Source of the DNA: Gigaspora rosea
Taxonomy: Eukaryota; Glomeromycota; Glomeromycetes; Diversisporales; Gigasporaceae
DNA length: 64,000 nt
Assembly: GCA_003550325.1 (NCBI GenBank)
Contig: QKWP01000106.1
Location: forward strand, 298,738-362,737
Direction of reading: 5' to 3'
Below the pieces are notes generated by a model that was not told where the DNA came from, ran no database searches, and saw only the letters and a list, made by a program, of their open reading frames with translations. The position numbers and the translations under genes were made by a program. Of the stretch, positions 44,308 through 57,936 are shown piece after piece. The first letter of the stretch is position 1; each line of letters begins with the position of its first letter.

Positions 44308-47115
44308 TTCTTGTATTCTCTAAATAATATTTATTTTATTATTGTTGATAATTATAAATTTGTTTCAATAAAGTAATAATATAATATACACTAATATGCT
44401 ATTCAAATACTATCATTTGAGTTTATCAAGTGTCAATATTATTGATCGAATTTTCACTTAAATAATGTCTAAAAGAGGTAAAAGTGTTAATTTTGGTAAA
44501 ATAATATTATTATAAATATTATAAGTTACTAGTAGAAATGGTAAAAAACGTTTAAAACTACTTCTTCTGATGGTTAATTTCATTTCAAAACATATATATC
44601 TTTATACAACGAGAAGTTTTGATCTCGCAATTGTATTAGTAGCTAGTTTGATTGGTTAGATAATATAATCGTATCATTGCACGCGGATTATAAACATTTA
44701 GTTGCACACATAAAGTTTAATCAAAATCTATAGTTAAATTTTTTTGCAAATTTTATGCAGAATCCACATATGCATATGCAATTCAGATTTTAGTTTGAAA
44801 TTTAAAATTTTGTTGCGATCCTATCGCTATTTACTGTCATGTTACTCGCATATCACGTTTGATAAACTTCAAGGATATCGGCAATTCCTATTTAAGTCAT
44901 TTTTTACACATTATATAAATACTAAGGTCCACCCGGGTGCATCTATGTACACACCAAAATTCGATGATCAACCAATCAAATTGAGTGAATTTGATCATCT
45001 CCGAAGAAACAAAACAAAGCGAAGAAAAATTAAAAGCACGAAAAATATACGAAACGGTAGCCTAAACACACCTTGGCGCATTCATAAAACGTAGTGTTCC
45101 TCAAATCCGATCCAAGGACCCGGATCCGATCCGGATCCGGATCCACGTCGAATCCGGATCCAAATGAGGATCCGTTCCGAAACTGTTCCGAAGGATCTGT
45201 TTGGATCCGTTCATGCTGATTGGCTGTATTTAGTAGGTTCAGATTGATTAGTTTTACAGGTATGTACAGTATGAAAATAGAATACTTTTCATAGTTATTA
45301 TACGACAGGGTGAAACCCGCGCTGAATTTTGGTTAAATCTGCTATGCAGATCAATGAGAGTGAAATCCGCGTTAACTTGCGCAAAGTTAATTATTCGTTT
45401 TGCATAACCCACTGACCCAATTTTCCAAAAAAACATTTTTTTAAATTCCTATTGTGCCATTTATTCCATTTTTGGCATTTAATTTTTTTCTCTGGTGTCA
45501 CTCGATGATGACCTTAATTTTCCGTAATTACCCGAAAGGTCGTATAAAAAAAATCAAAATTTTCTGATTCTATGTTATGCAAACTGAAGAATTGACATTA
45601 GATGTGAACATGAATTAATTTAGACCACGCCGACCGGAATTTTGAAACTATGATAAAAAAAAAAAAAGCCTGTACTATAAGTTTCGAATATGTCCACTGA
45701 AAGTGTTGAAAGGAATTTGATGAACTGGATATAAAACGTTATGACTTCAAACAATTTAAAAATTTCGAAGAAATTGGTGATATAATTTCTAGCACGATTC
45801 AACTAAAAAACTTTCATAAAGATTTGGTTTAAAATTTAGGGTTGAATATTAAACTACTAAAAAGTTTCTCGATTATTGTATGTTATGATTTATTTTTGCA
45901 ATTTAAATTTATAAACCATGTTTATTATCTACTCTTATCTGATGCTTCGATAATTTTGCAAGTAAATACTTTGGAAAAATTTGGTTTTAGTTCTAATAAT
46001 CTTGGATCAGAAGAGGAAACTGCATTAATAGATCTAAGATATTTGGATCTCTGAGAGAATAAATTTGGGATCGAAAGGAGGAAAAATATTCGGATTTATT
46101 CCGGTCAGTTCCCATCTTTAATAACGACTTATAATACTTTGTAGCTGATTTCCTTAGTTGCCTGCACTGCTGCACCAGCTTGAAATTACTACGTAAAGTA
46201 TTTATCATGCATATTGTGAAGGTCGAAATTAACTCAATGTGCAATCGGCGTAGCACAGTCACTAAATTTTCTAAATTTTTAAATCCTTTAATTTGGGTAA
46301 AGGTTGGATCGCCTAAATAGTATCGATCAATCAAAACAGCAAAATAGACATAATCAAAGAAAAGAATGAAAAAACGAATAGATAAGATTTATTAGATTTA
46401 GAAATTTTCTTTCATATGTAACTAAAAGTATACTGTATAAGCAAACGAGTTTTACCTTTAATAAAAGCAACTCAGTGAAGAGTTAACAATTGAATTGAGT
46501 TCTAAAACTTTGAAATCATACATAGTAGAAGTTAATTCTCTCAAAACAATTATTCCCTTGCTTATAAAACTCGTAAATAAATCGTTCATAAAAACTTTCT
46601 TGTCCCAGTGATCGTGATTATTTTTATTTTCGATTTTTAGTAAGAGTGAAGAAAGAAGTATCGATTATTACTCCGACCACTTTAATAATGATTGAACTAT
46701 TGGGTACCTCACCGAACAATACTCGATCCCCGTGATTTCGCATTATTTTTTTGTGTGACACGTGACATCGTTAAGCATCTTAAAGATCCGAATTAATTTT
46801 GAAACACCGTGACATCTAACATTGTTAAGTCTTAACCTGAGTCAATTTTTAAAGTCCAGTGATCACGTGATATCGTCGATCTCAATTACTATCGTTAAGA
46901 GTCTTAACTAATCCTGCCGCAGCAAGACTCAACGAACCTTGAGATCCGCCCACTAGTTCAAGGTTTTCGGAGTCTTGACGATAGTTAGATAGTGTTTGGA
47001 TTAGATAAGATGTTGTTGTTGTTTGTAGTTTTTAGCCATAACCCCGAAAGACACAATACGCAAAGATAATCTCAGGAGTTCGATGTCAGATGTACCTTCG
47101 GGACAGTTTTAGGTA
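44308..47115. other. Non-coding spacer
   Basis: No convincing gene. A minus-strand ORF at 45993-46334 (113 codons) is unrecognised and weak. A fragment at 44930-45090 shares CCAATCAAATTG, GATCATCTCCGA and CACCTTGGCGCATTC-like motifs with the MITEs at 26280 and 40729. A GGATCC-dense stretch is listed separately. Confidence 0.45.
45108..45205. repeat. GGATCC-dense short repeat
   Basis: At least eight GGATCC/GGATCCG-like motifs within about 100 bp (for example GATCCGGATCCGGATCC at 45137-45155). Diverged GGATC motifs recur at 46004-46052. Possibly the two ends of a degraded element. Confidence 0.5.
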
Positions 47116-47123
47116 GATACAAC

Positions 47124-48611
47124 TAGAGATGGGAAAAATGCGCATTTTATAATAAAATGCGCATGAATGCGCATTAATGCGCATGATATATAAAATGCGC
47201 ATGATACCGCATGATAAAAAAATTTTTTAAATTTTATCTTTATAATTGATAATACATCTAAATAAAGATACTATATATTGATTCTTAATCAGATTTTGCC
47301 TATATATATAAATTTTTACAAATTTGCTAATTGTAAACTTCATCGTTGCTTATCTTATATAATTTGACACCTGACCTGTGGCTCTGCCACGGGAGCTTTG
47401 TACAAAACTTTAGAATCTAGTTAAAATCTGTAAATTCGCATTATATAATATTCATAAATATGCTGAGTTAGTTTGCATTGAATCGTCACAAAAAAATTCT
47501 GTTACTGAACATACTATTCTATAAACTACAGTATATGGTTAAGATTGAGTTAGTTTGCATTAAAATTATGTTATTATAAAATTCTGCCACAAAATTCACA
47601 CTCTATTTCAGTATGGTTGAGCCAGTTTTTAGAGTTATTGTGATTTTTATCATGAATTTTTATAAAAAAATTCTATTACAAAATTTGTTCGCTATACCAT
47701 ATATAGTGGGTTAGTTTGAATCAGTATAAGCTAACTATAAAAAGTTTGTTACAAAGCTCATTATTCCGATAACAGATAGTATGCAGCTTAGTTTTATTTG
47801 TGAATGCCAATTTTTAAAATAAGTGCTGCAAAGAGAAAACCTTATATTGCTATATTAGTTTTAGCTCATTGATCACCATTTGAACATAACCGTAATTTTA
47901 TTGGTTGGTAGATCGACATAAAACTACGAGTCACTGAGAAAATTAGTTGATAATCAAATAATCTGGGCGGCAAAAATTCTGACCAAAAATTCTAGAAATC
48001 AATCATTAAATATTTGGTTGAATGTAATTTTTTTTGATATTTGTGAATATATTCACTATTTTTTTTATTAGTCTTATGTTTTATCTATTCTCGGGGCATT
48101 TATCGTGTTCTTGCACTTGTTCTTGCACTTGCACTTATTCTTGAACTTGAGACCATCATAAAAACGTTTCAAATTCGTGAACTTTTTTAGCCCAAAATAG
48201 TTTGTAAATATTAGGCAATCAAATGACAAAAGTAATTTGGAAAATTCACGTTCACGATTTTGTGTAGTTTAAGGGCGTTAATAAGGGCATTAAAAAATGA
48301 TATAATATTTACTCGAATGTTATAATAATTATTCGACCATGATAATAGTCATAATTATCATAGGAATTTCTGTTAGTTTTCCTACATTTAGGTCACATTT
48401 TTCGGATACAACCAATCAAAAATGTTAAATCAAACAGACCCAGAATTGAAATATATAGATAGATTAGAATGTTAATTATACTTATTTGATATTTAATTTT
48501 TCTATATAAAATTTTGATGGGATAAAATGTGCATGATTCGGAAACATGCGCATTAATGCGCATTCATGCGCATGATTGAGGAATCATGCGCACGCATGAA
48601 ACCCATCTCTA
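47124..48611. mobile_element. Non-autonomous hAT-like element with perfect target duplication
   Basis: Ends TAGAGATGGG and CCCATCTCTA are exact inverted repeats. GATACAAC is duplicated perfectly at 47116-47123 and 48612-48619. Both subterminal regions are dense in ATGCGCAT palindromes, probable transposase-binding sites. The paralogous uninserted site is 41815-41822. No transposase ORF. Confidence 0.9.
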
Positions 48612-48788
48612 GATACAACCTTAGACACGACAAGAATGAAACCCACTTTATAAATTAAATAGCACAATAAGCGTAAAACCATTTACTATTCTCAATAAAT
48701 TATTTAAGAGGATAATATAATGGCTTGTAAGAATAGACAAATTTAACCAGTAGATATTGAAGATGTATTTTTAAAGTTCTTTATCGAA

Positions 48789-48868
48789 ACATATGAGTGC
48801 CACAAAGGGAAGACCTACATTTTTTCATTAATAAGAGTTACAGGTTTCCCTTTGCGGCACTCATGTTT
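48789..48868. repeat. Hairpin upstream of the GH18-like pseudogene
   Basis: Stem AACATATGAGTGCCACAAAG pairs with TTTGCGGCACTCATGTTT. Paralogue of 42021-42099. Confidence 0.7.
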
Positions 48869-49206
48869 ACAAATTGCACTCCCACCATTATTTACTAGAA
48901 AAGGAAAGCAACATGATCAATCATTTCTATAAATCATTTATCCAATTATGTTTGCTTTCACCTATAATTTTATGAAAATTTTTAATTAAGGAAATTGGTA
49001 TTCTTTTATTTGGTTTATTGTTTCGCAAATTAAATTGGTGGTGCAGTGCCACACATCACCAAAATTGGTAGATTGCACAATATGCTCGATTTAGTTACGT
49101 ACATGATATCTCCATCACTTGAAGTTCAAAGAATTTTCATAAATAGCAAGACATAATGTTTCTATTATTAATAGCCTTTATTTGATCTAGACTCACTATA
49201 GAAAAT

Positions 49207-51030
49207 ATGAAATGCACTTTTCTTATCTTTCCTTACGTAAATATTTTTATATTAACAGCTCATAATGGCGTTTTAATGAGTCATATGCATGAAAAACGAT
49301 TCTACGTGTCCTCAAACATTTACACTATTATCAAGCGATTCGAAAACGATCGTTGGATATTTTCCTGGCTACTTATCTTGTTACACTCATTATGGATCAT
49401 CATATTCTGATTATTATTATAGTTATGTTAGTCCAAGCTCGATTTCTTGGAATATTACACATTTAAATTGGATTGGATAAGAGATTTTAATAAATTTTTT
49501 TTTTCGTTCTAATAAACCGTTCTAATATTTATTTCATTAATTATATAGCATTTAGCCCGTATGATGCTTCAAATAAAAATATACCCAAACATCAACACAC
49601 GTTTTTTTAAATAAACAGTTAGCTTACAAAAATTTTTAATACGCAAAGTATTATCATTACAATGTTTATTAAACAGTTGTCATATATTTTAATACAATTA
49701 GATATTTCTAATCGTTTTATCAGGAAACATTAATTTCAATTCTAATCCATCATTCGCAAATGGATCTTCTAGTGATCGCACCGGATTTATTACCAATGTT
49801 ATAAATTTTGTACGCAATTACAATTTAGATGGTGTATGTTAAATATTCATATATATATATATTTTTATATTAATTTCTTTCTTATTTTTAAAATCGAGAA
49901 TTTAATTATATATCAATATGTCATAGGTTGATCTTGAATATCCAAATAGATTTAATTGCGGAAAATGGCTGAATGATAAGAACTTTGTTCCATTGGTAAA
50001 TGAATTATCAGCTGCCTTAAAAGTAATTAATAGAGACTTGTCAATAATAGTTGGTCCTATTCCTATAGAAGGATTGAATCCGGATTCTGTAAACTTTGTG
50101 AATGTCATGGTAATCTATTTCTATATTTATTTATTTATTTTATTTTTTTATTTTTTATTTTATAAGCACTGTAACAAAATTTTTTTTCGCTTGCATTTTG
50201 TATCATTATAGACAACTCAAATCTATATAATCAATAACTTAACTACACCTACTAATAAAACCGGCCAAGTATCACATTTGACCAGACATCAGCCATTATG
50301 AGTAATTGGAGTAAGATCATAAATACAGCAAAACTCAACTTAGGAGTAGACTTTTATGGTGTTATTGAATTAATTACTCCAGTTGATCTGGGCAGTCTTG
50401 ACAATAACCAAATTATTCCACGTAATTTAACAACTGCTCCATTCGCTACTACATATAGTAGTGATCCCTCTATTTATCTTTTCTAATAAATGTACATTTA
50501 CCTTAGATAAATCTATACAATTATATCCGTGGTATTTCATGTATTTCATGAGGCAACAAACTGGTTTGCTGATAAATACTTGTACAACTGGAAATGGGTT
50601 GAGTTCGTAAATTTGATTCTGAAACAAGTACTACTTATCTTTACAAAGTTAATTCAAACTCACTAATCGTGGGTTCACCAATTCTTGTTTGTGTATATTA
50701 TTATATTTCTTATGAAGATCCTCAATCAATTCAATATAAGTTAAATTAATTACAAATAACTCGTATGGTGGTATAGCTATCTCAGATCTTTATGCGGATT
50801 CCAAAAATGCAGAAATGTTAAATGTTATAACGTCCGTCTTTCCGGTTTCTTATAGAAATGCTACACCCACACACACTACTCACACACATACACAAACACA
50901 TACACACACGCATGCACATGCACACAAGCACAAACACAACCACACACATTATCAAGAGTAGAGCATATTGGTACCCAAGTCCCAGATAGCCAGATGAAGA
51001 AGAGCTAGACTCACTACACAAACACAAGTA
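49207..51030 (+). pseudogene. Decayed paralogue of the GH18-like gene
   Basis: Follows the exon-intron plan of 42448-44307 with high identity but many lesions. Exon 1 has a deletion/frameshift near 49290. Exon 2 is shortened (49560-49630). The catalytic-site exon starts VDLEYPN-like at 49927. The last exon has frameshifts near 50485, 50600 and 50745. The coding similarity stops at about 50860, where a (CA)n repeat replaces the membrane-anchor region, so the C-terminus is lost. Confidence 0.8.
50861..50948. repeat. (CA)n microsatellite
   Basis: An imperfect CACACA tract interrupting and ending the paralogous coding region. Confidence 0.9.
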
Positions 51031-53139
51031 CCATTGTCGTTATCTTTTTTATGGACTAGAAATATGTCATACATTAGTTTGCTTTTCATATATAAATTTT
51101 AGATATAAACATATATATGTAATAAATATATATTAAAGCATATTTACTTATATTTTATAAATAAAAATTTACAATTTATTATGTTTATAAAAATTGAACA
51201 ACATAATATACATCATAATACTACGCAAATTCTAGTATCAAATTTATTATGGAAATGTCCGACCACTATATCAAGATTGCGTGGTATTTAGTTAAATAAA
51301 CAAGAATTGACATTCAAAAACATTTCAACTCGTTCGCAGTAAATCTTGTATTGCTAAGTTAAAGCTAGGATCCTGCCATCGATTAAGGTTTGAGGATAAT
51401 ATTTATGTTAAAATTTTGTAAGGAATGACTTCATCAATGCGCAGAATTCAGTTTCATGGACTAAATTTTGGGTCATAAGAAATTTTTAACAAAATGAACG
51501 TTTTCTTGATTGTGCTACGTTACAACTAATCTTGAAATTTCTTTAAATAAAACCTTTCTATGACTACGAGCTAAAACTAGTATCCACAGTTTTAATAACA
51601 TACATATGGAAATACGTACGTACGTAGATGTTTGTAGAGATACATATCAATATTGTCACTCCTGTGAATCAAAATCAAAATCAATTTAACGAATAATTAC
51701 TGTAATTTAATGAAACACTACGGCAAATTTAATAAATAAACATTTATAAATAAATAAATAAAAAACAAATTGTCAAATTTTATTAGTTTGCTGACAATTA
51801 ATTTTAATAGTTATTCTGTTATATTGTGTTTTATGTATTTGCTTAAATGATTTCCATTTAATTGAAGTACACCATAGAATTTGGTCTATACTCAAATCTG
51901 CTTCTCCAAATTGTTGTTTGATTTCATCATCATCATCTGACTTCAAAATTTTAATTTCTTTTGTAATTTCAGATGCATTATGTCACTCATCTCGATCAGG
52001 ATTCTTACATTATTTTGCTAATTCGATATAGCATTTAGATGTGTTGCAAGCAAAGAGACCAAATATCAAATATGTGTCAGGTTTGTGGCACAACTGTGGC
52101 GATACTTAACATGATCAGGTGTAACGTAACACGACTAGGAAAATTAAAACCAAACGTTCGTTTTGAAAACACTTATTTCTCGAAAATTCTATAAGAAATC
52201 ATCATTATTGCTCTAAAAAGAAGTTTCTTTGGACAATTTTACTATATAAACTGCCCTTTTTAACTTCTAACCCTAACTCTTACCATAACATTAACGAATT
52301 TTAAAGGATTTTTGTTGAGCCATAAACCTGACACCATGCTCTTCTTCCTAAAGAGATATTAGACCGAATTCATATATGTTAGCAGTTTGAGCGAATAGTT
52401 TTTCCTGTGAAACTTCAGGTTCTACATATTAATGAAAGGAGGTCAGTAATTCTAACAAGATCTTTAAAATTTTAAAAGCCAGGTTTACAGATTATAAAAC
52501 AAGAATGTACTATACTGTTTGGTTTCGATATTCCATTACGACCAATTTTATCGCCCAATTTTTCAAATTTCCTTATTTATAAGTGTATCTAAAGCGAAGT
52601 AATTAAAATAGGATAGAGGTGATATGAAGTTGAAACTAAGCTTGTTGGTGAAACTAATCTTTGATGGCGCACCGAGAGTGTTTTGCTGATGCACCAGTTT
52701 TTTGGTGAAACTAATGCACTAATAGTTATAGAAAAAGCCAATTTTCAATGGTGCACCGAGAGTGTTTTGCTGGTGCACCAGTTTTTTGGTGAAACTAATT
52801 AGTTTCACCAACAAGCTTAGTTGTAACAGACAAATATGTGAATAAAATTGCACTTCTGACACACATAATGGTGAATTAATAAATAGGACTATCTACGTCA
52901 TCTGTCCATTCGCGGATTTTATTCTTTTATACGTTTATTATTTTGTTAAGTTCACCACGGAATCAAAACCTTTTCAAGATGGAAATTATTGACTCGTGTA
53001 AGTTCTTTGATGATGCAAGCTCCATTCAAGAGCTTTCATGACCATGTGTTCCTTGAGTTTCTACAGGGTAAAAGCGATTTTCAGAATATAAATACAAAAT
53101 AAAAAATAATCTGGATACGGTAATAGCTATTGCATTAAA
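51031..53139. other. Non-coding spacer
   Basis: No supported gene. Holds one foldback (52631-52828), a TCAGGTGTAACGT element end near 52111, a CCCTAACTC stretch near 52270 and a short ACGT run near 51617. Confidence 0.5.
52631..52828. mobile_element. Foldback MITE with internal duplication
   Basis: TGAAACTAAGCTTGTTGGTG (52634-52653) is inverted near 52800-52822. Inside, GCACCGAGAGTGTTTTGCTG with its continuation occurs twice (about 52670 and 52753). Confidence 0.75.
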
Positions 53140-54980
53140 TATATCTTAAATAATAAAAATGTGTCTCGAATATCACAACGAATGGCTTCATTGTACTGTA
53201 ACATAAATGATATATTTTTAACCCAAATAAGACAATTATTTGGCACTGCAATGTGGTGTGAAAATTTTCAATTCTATCACTATCAAAACATTGATTAACT
53301 TTAGCACATACAATTCTGAAATAAATCACACAGCGAATGTCTTAAGGATTAATAGATAAAACTATCATGCATGTCCCTTAACTTTTAGAAAATAGACAAT
53401 ACTTTATTTTTTATTTTTTTTATTTATTTTTATTTTTTTTATTTTTTTTATTTGTTTATTTTTTTTTATTTTTTTCTATTTTTTTTTATTTTTTTTTTAT
53501 TTTTTTTTATTTTACAAGTAGTTGGTCATTTTTAGAAAATAAGGATGCTAATTTACGGTTATTGCCCTTCTATCAATGTTTTAAGAGCCTTAAATTGCAC
53601 TAACAACTTATTTTATAATTTAAAAAATAAATTAGATAAGCAATATCAAAATTTTTGCTTCTTAGAAAAAAAATGGTGAGATATTATAATAACTATATGT
53701 CTTGAATGTCACAACGAACATCTCAGAAAATCATTGAACTATAGTGTAGGTAAAATAAACAATACTTATCTTTTTTTTTTTTACACGTAGCTTCGTCATT
53801 TTTAGAGGATAAATACATTAGTCTACAGTTGTTGCCTGTTTCCACCAATGCCTTAAGAACTTTAAATCACACCGATACCTTATTTTATAATTAAATTAAA
53901 TAAACTATATCGCAAATTTTTGATACTTAAAAAAATTGTTTAGATCAAATTATAATAAAACATGCCCTGAATATCACAACAAACGGCTTTCCAGAAAATC
54001 CTTGGTACCGTGATATAAACAATATCATTGGTACTGTAACGTAAATAATATATTTTTATCCAAATCAAACCATATCACAATGAACTGCTTCCCAAAAAAT
54101 ACTTGGTACTGCAATGTACAACTCTCAAACAATTTGTTAACATTAGCATATACATTTCTGAAAAATTGATATTGATATATCATAGCGTTTGTCATTTAAT
54201 TTTATAGAAAATTGATAATACTTAACTGTTTTTTTTTACATGTAGTCTCATTATTTTTATAGGATAAGGGTGCTAGTTTGCGGCTATTGCCTGCTTCCAT
54301 CGATGCCTTATGAACTTTAAATTGTTCGATACCTTATTTTATAATAAATTAGATAAATAATATTGCAAAATTTTGTTTTTAGAAAAATGTTGAGATCAGA
54401 TTAATAACAATATGTCTCGAATATCACAACGAACATCTTTCCAGAAAATCATTGGCACTGTAGCATAGATGATATTACTGGTCTGTAACATAAATGACAT
54501 ATTTTAACCCAATTAAGACATATCACAACGAACTTCTTCCCAAAAAATACTTGGTACTGTAACGTGGTGTAAAGAATTTCAAATATGTAGTCAACTCTTA
54601 AAAATTTATTAGCATATACATTTTTAAATAAATCACTGTACAGTGAATGTCTTGAGGATTAAAAATTGAGATATTGATATATAATCACATTGTCTCTTAA
54701 TTTTATAGAAAATTAATGATGGTTAACTGTAATTTTTTTCTTTTACACATAGTTTCGTCATTTTTAGAGGATAAGAATGCTAGCTTGTGGTTATTGCCTG
54801 CTTCCATCAATGCCTTAAGAACTTTAAATTATTTCAATACCTTATTTTATAATTAAAAATACTATATTAGATAAACAATATCACAAAATTTTGTTTCTTA
54901 AACAATGTTGAGATCAGATTAATAACAATATGCCTCAAATATCACAATGAACATCTTTCCAAAAAATCATTGGTACTGTA

Positions 54981-55158
54981 TAGAGTTTCAATTCAGATAA
55001 ATCTGTTATTCATTTATCCAAATCTGATTTACTCAATATCCATTTACTATTGATATCCAGATAATCTGAAAAATATTCTGATAATTATCCAGATATTAAT
55101 AGTAAGTGGATATCCGAATAATTCAGATCTGATAAATACTAACTGAATTGGAACTCTA
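54981..55158. mobile_element. Palindromic MITE family S, copy 1
   Basis: GAGTTTCAATTCAGATAAAT ... AACTGAATTGGAACTC inverted ends; the interior (GATATCCAGATAATCTGAA) is also palindromic. Further copies at about 56435-56606, 57297-57468 and 57937-58107. Confidence 0.8.
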
Positions 55159-55545
55159 GTACAGTAACCTAAATGATATTACTGGTACTGTAACATAAAT
55201 AATATATTTTAACCCAACTAAGACATATCACAACGAACTTCTTCCCAAAAAATACTTGGTACTGTAACGTGGTGTGAAGAATTTCAATTATGTAAGCAAC
55301 TCTCAAACAATTGGCTACTATTAGTATACACATTTCTGAAATAAATCACACAGAGAATATCTTGAGGATTAAAAATTGAGATATTGATATATCATCACGT
55401 TTGTCATTTAATTTTATAGAAAAATTAATGATACTTAACTGTAAATTTTTTTCTTTCATACATAGTTTTGTTATTTTTAGAGGATAAGAATGCTAGCTTG
55501 TGGTTATTGCCTGCTTTCATCAATGCCTTATGAACTTTTTTTGTT

Positions 55546-56277
55546 TTTTTTTAAACGCTCAGTGGCATACTTTATTCAATGATACTGGGGCCTTCTAAAT
55601 CAGGTCCCCTACATTTATACAAAATTTACATGTATTAATTACAATGAGACCGTAATTGCCTATCAACCAGAATCTCACGGGAAGTGTCTTAGTTTGAAAG
55701 TTCTTTACTTTTATTCCTTCAATGGTTATGTAACCAACACCTGACAATAACCAGTACTCTGATTCCTCACATAATGTTCCAATTCAAACATGTGTCACAG
55801 TTCCACACATCTATCTCGATTCAAATGCCATACTTTATTCCTTAAACCTTATCCTAGATTGCCGTACTACGATTTCTCACATTTTTGGTGGACATCAAGC
55901 AGGTACTACGATTACACACAACCAAGTTTCCAGTTTTTGTACTATGTTTCCTTACAAATTGTCCCGATTCAGATGCTGTACTGCGTTCCTCAACTGAGCT
56001 GGCCCAAAATGTCATACTATATTTCCTGGGACTTCGACTGGAATTGCTTCAAGTTAATCAACCAGATTTCACTGGAATTATCTTATTGAGCACATATGCG
56101 ACACAAATGTACTAATGTGGTTAGAATTACCAACCGTGGTCCTAGCATCCTGGTTCAGCCCGTCCGTCTTGTGATCCAGTATAGTTTTTCTTTGTCCTCT
56201 AGTAGGCTTGAACCGGCAACCTTATATTTAGCGACCTGGGAATGTAACCACTTATGCTATCAACCCGCAGGTCCTCT
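55546..56277 (-). mobile_element. tRNA-derived SINE
   Basis: The minus strand starts with a tRNA-like head: an A-box-like TAGCATAAGTGG (about 56246-56257) and a B-box GGTTCAAGCC (about 56206-56215), spaced as in tRNA genes. A ~600-bp unrelated body ends in an A-rich tail (plus-strand T-run at about 55536-55552). The flanks match (CTTATGAACTTT near 55526 and CTTAAGAACTTTAAA near 56276), consistent with a target duplication of satellite sequence. Confidence 0.7.
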
Positions 56278-56434
56278 TAAGAACTTTAAATTGTTCTAAT
56301 ATCTTATTATAAGTAAAAAAATATTAGACAAACAATATCGAAAATTTGTTTTTTAAAAAATGTTGAGATCAGATTAATAACAATATATCTCAAATATCAC
56401 AACAAATGTCTTCCCAGAAAATCATTGGTACTGT

Positions 56435-56606
56435 ATTGAGTTTCAATTCAGATAAATCTGTTATTCATTTATTCATATCTGATTTACTAGGTATCCATTT
56501 ACTATTGATATCCAGCAAATATTCTGGTAATTATCCAGATATTAATAGCAAGTAGATATCTGAATAAATTCAGATCTGATAAATACTAACTGGATTGGAA
56601 CTCTAG
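56435..56606. mobile_element. Palindromic MITE family S, copy 2
   Basis: Same inverted ends as 54981-55158; carried in the 862-bp duplication, so 57297-57468 is its duplicate. Confidence 0.75.
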
Positions 56607-57296
56607 TACAGTAACCTAAATAATATTACTGGTACTGTAATGTAAATGATATATTTTCAACCCAACTAAGACATATCTCGATTCAAATGCCATACTTTAT
56701 TCCTTAAACCTTATCCTAGATTGCCGTACTACGATTTCTCACATTTTTGGTGGACATCAAGCAGGTACTACGATTACACACAACCAAGTTTCCAGTTTTT
56801 GTACTATGTTTCCTTACAAATTGTCCCGATTCAGATGCTGTACTGCGTTCCTCAACTGAGCTGGCCCAAAATGTCATACTATATTTCCTGGGACTTCGAC
56901 TGGAATTGCTTCAAGTTAATCAACCAGATTTCACTGGAATTATCTTATTGAGCACATATGCGACACAAATGTACTAATGTGGTTAGAATTACCAACCGTG
57001 GTCCTAGCATCCTGGTTCAGCCCGTCCGTCTTGTGATCCAGTATAGTTTTTCTTTGTCCTCTAGTAGGCTTGAACCGGCAACCTTATATTTAGCGACCTG
57101 GGAATGTAACCACTTATGCTATCAACCCGCAGGTCCTCTTAAGAACTTTAAATTGTTCTAATATCTTATTATAAGTAAAAAAATATTAGACAAACAATAT
57201 CGAAAATTTGTTTTTTAAAAAATGTTGAGATCAGATTAATAACAATATATCTCAAATATCACAACAAATGTCTTCCCAGAAAATCATTGGTACTGT

Positions 57297-57468
57297 ATTG
57301 AGTTTCAATTCAGATAAATCTGTTATTCATTTATTCATATCTGATTTACTAGGTATCCATTTACTATTGATATCCAGCAAATATTCTGGTAATTATCCAG
57401 ATATTAATAGCAAGTAGATATCTGAATAAATTCAGATCTGATAAATACTAACTGGATTGGAACTCTAG
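57297..57468. mobile_element. Palindromic MITE family S, copy 3
   Basis: Duplicate of 56435-56606 created by the 862-bp tandem duplication. Confidence 0.75.
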
Positions 57469-57936
57469 TACAGTAACCTAAATAATATTACTGGTACTGT
57501 AACATAAACGATATATTTTCAACCCAACTAAGACATATCACAATGAACTTCTTACCAAAAAATACTTGGTACTGTCACATTTCTGAAATAAGTCATACAG
57601 AGAATGTCTTGAGGATTAAAAATTGAGATATTGATATATCATCACATTTGTCTCTTAATTTTATAAAAAATTAATGATACTTAACTGTAATTTTTTTTTT
57701 TATATATAGTTTTGTCATTTTTAGAGGATAGGAATGCTAGCTTGTGGTTATTGGCCTGGTTCCATCAAAATTCTTAAAAACTTTAAATTGTTCCAATATT
57801 TTATTATAATTAAAAAATATATATTAGACAAACAATATCACAAAATTTTGTTTCTTAAAAAATGTTGAGATCAGATTAATAACAATATATTTCAAATATC
57901 ACAATAAACATCTTCCTAGAAAATTATTGGTACTGT

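Larger units (their letters stand above)
55811..57534. repeat. 862-bp tandem duplication
   Basis: 55811-56672 and 56673-57534 are nearly identical (for example the same sequence from 55885 and 56747). The unit contains the 5' part of the SINE, satellite sequence and one family-S palindrome. The junction is at AAGACATAT / CTCGATTC (about 56670). Confidence 0.9.

Noticed and set aside
45993..46334. 113-codon minus-strand ORF
   Set aside because: No recognised domain and it overlaps GGATC-repeat sequence; not enough to call a gene.
56200..56277. Functional tRNA gene
   Set aside because: A- and B-box-like motifs are present, but the acceptor and anticodon stems do not fold convincingly and the sequence continues into a repeated SINE body.
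55790..57161. Protein-coding gene duplicated in tandem (several 60-100 codon ORFs)
   Set aside because: The ORFs overlap in different frames, lie on the strand opposite a tRNA-headed SINE, and are duplicated only because the 862-bp unit is.
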